Shown: piece by piece, positions 1 to 4,705 of the stretch
How positions within the stretch are numbered: the first letter of the stretch is position 1
Layout: each line of letters opens with the position of its first letter
Source: an uncultured Erysipelotrichaceae bacterium
GTDB lineage: Bacteria > Bacillota_I > Bacilli_A > RF39 > UBA660
Direction of reading: 5' to 3'
NCBI GenBank assembly: GCA_902766135.1
Contig: CACXCK010000024.1
Coordinates: 1-10,160, forward strand
Length of the DNA stretch: 10,160 nt
The notes under the pieces: model-generated
Databases searched by the model: none
Seen by the model: only the letters and a program-made list of their open reading frames with translations
Told to the model about the DNA's origin: nothing
Position numbers and translations under genes: made by a program

Positions 1-1
1 A

Positions 2-35
2 ATCTAGTAGAAATACTAGATATCTTTATTTTTTT
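2..35 (+). terminator. Rho-independent terminator of a + strand gene outside the window
   Basis: A perfect 8-bp stem (positions 2-9 with 14-21) is closed by a GAAA tetraloop (10-13) and followed by a T-rich tract ending in seven consecutive T's (29-35). The polarity fits a + strand transcript arriving from left of the window. Confidence 0.7.
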
Positions 36-40
36 CAAAC

Positions 41-76
41 AAAAAGACAAATAAGTCAAAATGTGACCTATTTGTC
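41..76 (-). terminator. Rho-independent terminator of the minus-strand operon
   Basis: Read on the minus strand, positions 76-64 pair with 58-46 as a 13-bp stem with one G-U wobble and a 5-nt loop. TTTTTGTTTG follows directly (45-36). On the + strand the wobble becomes an A-C mismatch, so the structure is optimal as minus-strand RNA. It would end transcription of the two genes reading leftward from 1627. Confidence 0.75.
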
Positions 77-85
77 AACAGTCTG

Positions 86-118
86 AAAGAAGCATCACTT
101 CATAAAGATGCTTCTTTT
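86..118. terminator. Strong hairpin, probable bidirectional terminator
   Basis: A perfect 11-bp inverted repeat (86-96 with 107-117) encloses a 10-nt loop. TTTT ends the right arm on the + strand, and the left arm begins AAAGAAG, so both polarities have short U-rich flanks. It lies only 11 bases past the stop codon of the 129-809 gene, so it may be the first of two tandem terminators for that gene. Confidence 0.55.
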
Positions 119-128
119 AATTATCGCT

Positions 129-809
129 TTATTTATGAATCCTATTTCCATACTCACGACTTATAATAAAATCTCTAAGCATATCTTCTACTAATTTATT
201 GTTATTATTAAGTTCTTCCATAATATTATCTACCATTTCCTTTTGTTTACACACCCTAATATTATCTAATATTTCAAATTCTCTTCGTTTTAGTCCTTCA
301 ATAACACTTAGTAACTCATCACTAACATTATGTTCTCTTAAATTATCAATATAAGCTCTTAAAATAAAGGCTCTACTAGGCTCAATCTGCACTTTTTTAG
401 CTAACTTTGCCCGATTATTCTTCTTCCCTTTTAATACATCATAAGCCAAACTATAAAAGAATATATTTTTATTAGTTCCATAATAATATATTATTTGCCT
501 TCCGTTACGTTCACTTAAAAAAAGATATGGATCACTCAAAATATCTAAAGATAAATAAGAAAATATATCAATTCCTTCTTGAAAGCTAATATAAGCATTT
601 GAATTAACATTTAACTTTGCATCACTATTTACTTCAAAATGATTACCCCGGCAACATGATCTTGTAAACAATTTCTTCCCCCATAACACCTGCAAGCACA
701 TTCTTAAAGCTTCACTGCCTTCAGAAAACTGCGTCAAGGCATCATCATAATCGTTTTCCTTAATCATCCGGTAATCAATTGCCCTCCCATTATTATAATT
801 CAAATCCAT
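129..809 (-). CDS. Hypothetical protein with a TRSCCRGNH motif
   Basis: About 226 residues, family not recognised with certainty. The N-terminal third contains ALRMCLQVLWGKKLFTRSCC, then RGNH, then AYISF. Similar 'T-x-x-CC-x-G...YI-F' segments occur in uncharacterised clostridial proteins, and the paired Cys next to His could bind a metal; both points are recall or inference. The C-terminal half is charged and helical (residues about 150-220). No signal peptide or membrane segment is visible. The start is uncertain. GTG at 812 overlaps the ribosome site. ATG at 809 follows GAGGTG almost without spacing. TTG at 803 has the best spacing from GAGGTGAT. The gene begins only 2-12 bases after the stop of the 815-1627 gene, so the two are probably cotranscribed. 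Confidence 0.7.
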   Translation of the reverse strand: MDLNYNNGRAIDYRMIKENDYDDALTQFSEGSEALRMCLQVLWGKKLFTRSCCRGNHFEVNSDAKLNVNSNAYISFQEGIDIFSYLSLDILSDPYLFLSERNGRQIIYYYGTNKNIFFYSLAYDVLKGKKNNRAKLAKKVQIEPSRAFILRAYIDNLREHNVSDELLSVIEGLKRREFEILDNIRVCKQKEMVDNIMEELNNNNKLVEDMLRDFIISREYGNRIHK

Positions 810-814
810 CACCT

Positions 815-1627
815 CTAACTATCAGACTTTACCATACGTTTTACTAATATATTATTCAATGTACATAAATAATTAATTAACTCTAACTCATCCATTAAAT
901 CGATAGAGTGATCAACTTCTTCAGCAAATCTTTCTATCTTAACTTCTTTAGCTAACTCTAAAATTTGCCAAAAATTAGGATAAATGCTTTCCAAGATATG
1001 ACGATAATTAAAGTAGCCTTCAAAACCAAGCATTTTTATAACATTCACTAATTCGCCAACGGTTTTAACTTTAAATTTATTTTTAAAACAATAAACTAAT
1101 TCTTCATCATTCAAAGTTTTTCCAATAATATATTTATCATGAGTAGTTTTATCATGCCTAATATTTTTTTTAATTACCCTTTTAATATCCAATGCATCAT
1201 AAGAATAATAACTATCATCACCATTAAAGAGCCAAAATTCAACTTGATCTTCACACTTACTATTATGAATACTTATTTCATCAAGTAAACGAGCAATATA
1301 AAAGTATTGATTATCTGAAACAGTATTAACATTTAATACTAAAACATGCTGATTATCGGCATCAAAAACATAGCCATAAATATTTTCTGCTGGAAAATCA
1401 TTGCTCTCAAATTCTCTGCCATAAATCATTGCCAAAGCAATATGCGCCATCTCTAAATGAATTAATCTATCATCACAAATATCCTCTGTAAAGAAAACAC
1501 TCTGCTTATCACTTATTACAAATATTGCAATGCCACACTTATTTTCATACCATTCACTTAATGATTTTCTCCCACTATTAATTTTTTTTGCTATTTCATA
1601 ATAATTGCCACTAATAGGATAATTCAT
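815..1627 (-). CDS. Hypothetical protein of 270 residues
   Basis: I do not recognise the family. It appears to be a soluble, acidic cytoplasmic protein without signal peptide or membrane helix. Residues 30-120 look like alternating strands and helices (GIAIFVISDKQSVFF, HVLVLNVNTV), with an RLIHLEMAHIALAMIYG helix at about 54-70. Residues 170-260 are mostly helical and end in an LMDELELINYLCTLNNILVKRM helix. The start is well supported: ATG with CGGAG eight bases upstream (about 1636-1640) and an extended -10 promoter at 1648-1656. It is followed after two bases by the 129-809 gene, so the two unknown proteins probably act together. Cell role cannot be assigned. Confidence 0.8.
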   Translation of the reverse strand: MNYPISGNYYEIAKKINSGRKSLSEWYENKCGIAIFVISDKQSVFFTEDICDDRLIHLEMAHIALAMIYGREFESNDFPAENIYGYVFDADNQHVLVLNVNTVSDNQYFYIARLLDEISIHNSKCEDQVEFWLFNGDDSYYSYDALDIKRVIKKNIRHDKTTHDKYIIGKTLNDEELVYCFKNKFKVKTVGELVNVIKMLGFEGYFNYRHILESIYPNFWQILELAKEVKIERFAEEVDHSIDLMDELELINYLCTLNNILVKRMVKSDS

Positions 1628-1647
1628 ATTTCACACTCCGTAATTAC

Positions 1648-1656
1648 ATTATACCA
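1648..1656 (-). promoter_or_regulatory. Extended -10 promoter for the 815-1627 gene
   Basis: The minus strand reads TGGTATAAT, a perfect TATAAT with a TGn extension. No good -35 hexamer lies 16-18 bases upstream. Transcription would begin near 1641, giving a leader of about 14 bases that is nearly all ribosome-binding site. The element starts only 9 bases downstream of the yjbR-like stop codon. Confidence 0.65.
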
Positions 1657-1664
1657 CATATATA

Positions 1665-2318
1665 TTAAACAGCCTTATAAGAATTTAAAATTAACTCTTC
1701 TACCTCTTCATCCTTTAAAGAATCATCCAAAATAATTGTTATCCAATATTTCTTATTCATGTGATACGCTTCATAAATACCCGCTTTATACTCTACTTCA
1801 TGTAATAATTTAACATTTATTATTGAGACCATTTTTTCATCAGAAGAAGTTTTATCAAGTTTATTTAAAGGAATACTAGCAATAAGTCCAAACCATTTCT
1901 TACCCTTACGATAAACAGCATAACTAGGATATTTAGCCCACAAAAACTCAAGTCTAACACCAAACTCACGAAATATAAAATCATTAATTCTTTTTGCTTG
2001 TAAACTAATAAATTCATCTTTTCTAAAGCACTTTTCTCTAACATCTTCCAATAAGCTAATATATTCTTTTTTTATATTAGCATTAAATTCTCCCAAAGAT
2101 TCTCTCCTAAAATTAGTATATTCATCGCCAAAATCCAAATCAATAATCTTGCCATCAATGGTTTTATCACACGTTACAACAACTCTAAATCTATTATCTA
2201 GAATATTTACTTCATATTGAAAAATACTCACAAACTTTTTAAATCCATATTGAAGGAGTTTTTCATAATCCACTTTATAGCCATCAAATAATTCTTTTTC
2301 AATACTAATATTAATCAC
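1665..2318 (-). CDS. MmcQ/YjbR family protein with N-terminal extension
   Basis: The protein has 217 residues. Residues about 110-216 carry the MmcQ/YjbR (DUF419) signature: the aromatic YAVYRKGKKWFGLIASI segment (133-149), then INVKL, AYHMNKKYWITIILDD (184-199) and a C-terminal DEEVEELILNSY helix. This fold resembles double-stranded-DNA-binding domains, though a biochemical role is unproven. Residues 1-100 form the second domain seen in clostridial homologues, with LQYGFKKF, DLDFGDEYTNFR (61-71) and a helix ending REKCF. The segment before AYHMNKK is a few residues shorter than I recall for relatives. GTG at 2318 is the likely start because an in-frame TAG lies two codons upstream; only a weak AGG precedes it. 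A terminator-like hairpin sits 11 bases upstream and I find no clear promoter of its own, so expression may depend on readthrough from the Cys-rich gene. Confidence 0.85.
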   Translation of the reverse strand: MINISIEKELFDGYKVDYEKLLQYGFKKFVSIFQYEVNILDNRFRVVVTCDKTIDGKIIDLDFGDEYTNFRRESLGEFNANIKKEYISLLEDVREKCFRKDEFISLQAKRINDFIFREFGVRLEFLWAKYPSYAVYRKGKKWFGLIASIPLNKLDKTSSDEKMVSIINVKLLHEVEYKAGIYEAYHMNKKYWITIILDDSLKDEEVEELILNSYKAV

Positions 2319-2328
2319 TACCTAATCT

Positions 2329-2354
2329 AAAAAAGAAAGACTTTCCTCTTTCTC
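2329..2354 (-). terminator. Terminator or attenuator between the Cys-rich gene and the yjbR-like gene
   Basis: On the minus strand AGAAAGA (2353-2347) pairs with TCTTTCT (2340-2334) around the 6-nt loop GGAAAG, and six T's follow (2334-2329). The stem begins right after the stop of the Cys-rich gene. It is GC-poor and short, so partial readthrough into the next gene, which starts 11 bases later, is plausible. Confidence 0.55.
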
Positions 2355-2537
2355 TTATTTACAATTACACTCTTTACTGTTATCATGGCAACCACAAGAA
2401 GAATTTTCATTACACTTACAGTCATCACCGCACCCACAAGTGCATTTTTCATCTTTGCAAGTACAAGCCTTGCCTTCATGGCATCCACATGAACAGTCTT
2501 CACATTCACATTTTTTTTCTAACTTTTTATCTTCCAT
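2355..2537 (-). CDS. Small Cys-rich, metallothionein-like protein
   Basis: The 60-residue protein has 16 Cys (10, 12, 15, 17, 19, 25, 27, 32, 34, 36, 40, 42, 48, 50, 57, 59), nearly all in CxC pairs. It has two His, both in CGCH tetrads (17-20 and 48-51), many Lys/Asp/Glu, and no aromatic residue. There is no signal peptide. This composition is that of a cytoplasmic metal-thiolate protein able to buffer zinc, copper or cadmium; that function is inferred. It does not match the cyanobacterial SmtA layout, which I recall as having aromatic residues and a zinc-finger fold. The ATG at 2537 is chosen over an upstream TTG at 2576, because the upstream codons TGT-TAT-AAT coincide with the extended -10 promoter. 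AAGGA lies about 13 bases before the ATG, a long spacing. No metal transporter or regulator gene is adjacent. Confidence 0.75.
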   Translation of the reverse strand: MEDKKLEKKCECEDCSCGCHEGKACTCKDEKCTCGCGDDCKCNENSSCGCHDNSKECNCK

Positions 2538-2564
2538 ATTTATATTTATTTCCTTTCTGGCAAC

Positions 2565-2573
2565 ATTATAACA
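2565..2573 (-). promoter_or_regulatory. Extended -10 promoter of the Cys-rich gene
   Basis: The minus strand reads TGTTATAAT, inside a 15-base string TTTTTGTGTTATAAT that recurs exactly at the 4598 gene promoter. No convincing -35 box is present. The expected leader is about 20 bases. Confidence 0.6.
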
Positions 2574-2581
2574 CAAAAATA

Positions 2582-2600
2582 TTAAAAACTTTTCTTAAAG
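2582..2600 (-). terminator. Weak terminator-like hairpin after the DUF1295 gene
   Basis: On the minus strand AACTTT and AAAGTT form a 6-bp stem around AAGA, followed by TTT and a further T-rich stretch. Only one G-C pair is present, so termination would be inefficient. It runs into the promoter of the Cys-rich gene. Confidence 0.3.
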
Positions 2601-2607
2601 TTAACCC

Positions 2608-3408
2608 CTACCCAACTAGCCACTTATGTTTTTTTACACTATATAAAGGAATAAACGGTAATATTATCGGGGTCTTTTTAACATAAGATTGATACTCTTT
2701 ATCACTACCATAAGTTCGATCTTGTCTAAGTTCAAGTCTTCTTGCCCCACTAAACATAATATAAACAATTCCTAAAAATCCTATTATTGCGAGAATCCAT
2801 TGCCCAGCACCATGAAGAGTTGTAAATCCAGATATAAAAACACCTAACCAAATAATAAGTTCGCCAAAATAATTAGGACATCTAACAATCTTAAAGAATC
2901 CCGTATCGCAAAACCTATTTGGATTTACTTTCTTAGCCTTACTTTTTTGATAGTCAGATAAAGCCTCAAGTATAATTCCTAATAAAGTAATAACCATACC
3001 AACAAGAAAACAGTCATCCATACCATCCCCATTAACAAACCTATATATTACTGGTGAAGTCATTAGTATATATAATAAAGCACAACTAATCCATAACATA
3101 ACTTTAAGAATAAATGACATATTTTTACCATCACTAATCTCATTCTTCATTTTTCTATTATAGGTTGTACTTTTTAATTCTCTTAATGCTAAGAATCCAC
3201 CTAACCTTAACCCGTATATAATTAATATAAAACTAGAAATTATTAAAGCCGGATTCATTTCTTCCCTAAAAAGTATTAAATTCATTATCCCCACAGCACA
3301 AATAGAAAAACCATAGCCAAGTGATATAAACCAAACATATTTTTTAAAGCCAATCAAACACACAACAAGAATTACGCCAAAAATTATTAACACTTCATTT
3401 GTAATCAT
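2608..3408 (-). CDS. DUF1295 / steroid 5-alpha-reductase-like membrane protein
   Basis: The 266-residue polytopic membrane protein has hydrophobic segments at about 3-20, 24-47, 53-75, 97-118, 132-150 and two more between 182 and 220. The C-terminal half carries the DUF1295/isoprenylcysteine-methyltransferase-like signature: a Glu/Asp before a helix (LEALSDYQKSK, about 148-157), then DTGFFKIVRCPNYFGE (168-183) with the conserved RxPNYFGE, then GARRLELRQ and YQSYVKKTPIILPFIPLY (239-256). Family members are NAD(P)H-dependent reductases or lipid-modifying enzymes. The substrate of this bacterial branch is unknown, and a membrane lipid or isoprenoid is the reasonable guess. The start is firm: ATG with GAGGTGG seven bases upstream (3416-3422) and an extended -10 just before it. 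Confidence 0.9.
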   Translation of the reverse strand: MITNEVLIIFGVILVVCLIGFKKYVWFISLGYGFSICAVGIMNLILFREEMNPALIISSFILIIYGLRLGGFLALRELKSTTYNRKMKNEISDGKNMSFILKVMLWISCALLYILMTSPVIYRFVNGDGMDDCFLVGMVITLLGIILEALSDYQKSKAKKVNPNRFCDTGFFKIVRCPNYFGELIIWLGVFISGFTTLHGAGQWILAIIGFLGIVYIMFSGARRLELRQDRTYGSDKEYQSYVKKTPIILPFIPLYSVKKHKWLVG

Positions 3409-3415
3409 TATCTAT

Positions 3416-3438
3416 CCACCTCGTATTATATTATACCA
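3416..3438 (-). promoter_or_regulatory. Promoter and ribosome site of the DUF1295 gene
   Basis: TGGTATAAT (3438-3430) is an extended -10, and GAGGTGG (3422-3416) is the ribosome site. A start near 3423 would leave a leader of about 15 bases. No clear terminator follows the preceding P-loop gene, so readthrough from it may also occur. Confidence 0.6.
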
Positions 3439-3480
3439 CTAAATACTCACAGCAAATAATAATACACACCAATTTAACAC

Positions 3481-4038
3481 TCAATTAGCAATATTTTTTA
3501 TAATATAGTCAAGTGTTTCTTCTAAATTTTTCATCCTATCAAAAGAAGTATTAACAAATTTAATCCCATATTTTTGGCATTCACCCTTTAAATATTTACT
3601 ATATTGAACCTCATCATGAATAAAAGCTAATAATTCATTATCATTTTTCTTTTTTGTCCAATCTAAATCAGTATCATACTTTCTAAAGTTTTTTAACACC
3701 TCTTCTTCACTTATATCTAGATACCCAAAACAAAGCACTAGTGCATTATTAAATAATTCTTTATCCTTAGGCTCAAAATCAACCGTATCAATAACTTTAA
3801 TATAATTAACTTCATATATATCCAAAAACTTATAATAACTCAAAACAAAATTACGATATAAAGGATTATTTTTAAGATTTGAAGTACTTGTATTTAAATC
3901 TTCAATAACCGCTTCCCTAAACGCTAAACGTAATAAATCAGTTTGAATAATCATTAAGTTATCTAATTTTTTTCCTAACATCCTAGTAAATGTTGACTTA
4001 CCAGCCCTTGAAGCTCCAATTAATATAATATTTTTCAT
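3481..4038 (-). CDS. P-loop NTPase, small-molecule-kinase-like
   Basis: The 185-residue protein begins MKNIILIGASRAGKST, a Walker A loop (GxSRAGKST, residues 8-16) directly after the first strand, as in adenylate-kinase-like and shikimate-kinase-like P-loop enzymes. An Asp in TDLLRLAFREA (33-43) is in the place of the substrate-site DxxR of small kinases. KVIDTVDFEP (81-90) is a candidate Walker B region, and LVLCFGYLDIS (100-110) is a core strand. The stretch DWT...ELLAFIHDEVQYSKYLKGECQ followed by IKFVNTSFDR matches a group of uncharacterised clostridial 'AAA family ATPase' or kinase proteins; this is recall. Substrate unknown. ATG at 4038 has GGTGGTGAT upstream, one mismatch from the GGAGGTGAT complement of 16S rRNA, with correct spacing. 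It starts 23 bases after the 4062-4598 gene, so an operon is likely. Confidence 0.85.
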   Translation of the reverse strand: MKNIILIGASRAGKSTFTRMLGKKLDNLMIIQTDLLRLAFREAVIEDLNTSTSNLKNNPLYRNFVLSYYKFLDIYEVNYIKVIDTVDFEPKDKELFNNALVLCFGYLDISEEEVLKNFRKYDTDLDWTKKKNDNELLAFIHDEVQYSKYLKGECQKYGIKFVNTSFDRMKNLEETLDYIIKNIAN

Positions 4039-4061
4039 CTTATCACCACCAATTAAAACTA

Positions 4062-4598
4062 TTAATGATTCAAAATATAATTATTAAATAATTCCAAAAA
4101 GTTTTTAGAATTAATCCAATTCCCTATTTCATAATTAGTAATTCTTTCCATTGCCATACAACAAATATACTCATATAACCCTTGACTAGAGCTTTTATAC
4201 ACAATTAGATACAATGGTTTTAATGCCTTATTACCCATCCTCAAGACTTTCTTAAACTGCTCACTTTCTAAAATATAACGATACCACTTACCTTCCAAAA
4301 CAAACTGATAATCTTCCCTTTCTCTTTCCCCAATTTCTGAAGTTAATCCCTGTAGTAAACTAGCAATACGTTCTAAATCAGATGTATTAATATTCTTAAT
4401 TAACCTTTCTTCATCTACACCACTAATAGTTATTTCATCCCAAGTTATATCATCATCTATTCTTAGTTCACGATTATCTTTAAAGATTTCACTTGGCTTA
4501 TTGCTGTTTACACTTTTACTGGATAATAAAACATATCCCCAAATAACTAAAAGAAAAGCAAAAATAATTTCTATAAACAAAGCATTCTTTCTATTCAT
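4062..4598 (-). CDS. Membrane-anchored protein of unknown function
   Basis: The 178-residue protein has one hydrophobic segment at residues 7-25 preceded by NRK, so it is anchored in the membrane with the rest probably outside. There is no lipobox Cys. After a Ser/Asn-rich linker (26-37), the remainder is helical. MGNKALKPLYLIVYKS followed by GLYEYICCMAMERIT (121-154) looks like a HEAT-type helical pair that I have seen in unnamed clostridial proteins, but I cannot assign a function. The start is placed at ATG 4598, with GAGGA about 10 bases upstream. A longer reading from 4658 is rejected because its first codons are the promoter. It is probably cotranscribed with the P-loop NTPase 23 bases downstream. 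Confidence 0.75.
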   Translation of the reverse strand: MNRKNALFIEIIFAFLLVIWGYVLLSSKSVNSNKPSEIFKDNRELRIDDDITWDEITISGVDEERLIKNINTSDLERIASLLQGLTSEIGEREREDYQFVLEGKWYRYILESEQFKKVLRMGNKALKPLYLIVYKSSSQGLYEYICCMAMERITNYEIGNWINSKNFLELFNNYILNH

Positions 4599-4646
4599 AA
4601 TAATTACATCCTCACAATATGTTACCAAATAATATTTATATTCTAT

Positions 4647-4655
4647 ATTATAACA
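4647..4655 (-). promoter_or_regulatory. Extended -10 promoter abutting a terminator
   Basis: TGTTATAAT on the minus strand lies immediately after the U-tract of the terminator of the 4706-6907 gene. The shared string is TTTTTGTGTTATAAT. The leader to the 4598 start would be about 42 bases. Confidence 0.6.
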
Positions 4656-4656
4656 C

Positions 4657-4680
4657 AAAAAAACGGGCTTTCACCCGCTT
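4657..4680 (-). terminator. Rho-independent terminator of the MMPL/heptad-protein operon
   Basis: On the minus strand AAGCGGGT (4680-4673) pairs with GCCCGTTT (4668-4661) around a GAAA tetraloop, giving 8 bp with two G-U pairs. Seven T's follow (4663-4657). This is the GC-richest short stretch nearby and lies 26 bases after the stop codon. Confidence 0.85.
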
Positions 4681-4705
4681 AAATATTTTGACCATACAAT
4701 TATTT

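Noticed and set aside
2327..2509. Open frame rich in Val/Met/Lys overlapping the Cys-rich gene
   Set aside because: It is an out-of-frame shadow of the Cys-rich gene and spans the terminator hairpin.
2538..2576. N-terminal extension of the Cys-rich protein beginning MCYN
   Set aside because: The codons TGT-TAT-AAT are the extended -10 promoter, and the extension has no ribosome site.
2489..2686. + strand open frame of 65 codons
   Set aside because: It crosses the Cys-rich promoter and antisense coding sequence, with no ribosome site.
4599..4658. N-terminal extension of the 4062-4598 protein beginning MCYN
   Set aside because: Same artefact: translated promoter sequence. GAGGA and the ATG at 4598 are the better start.
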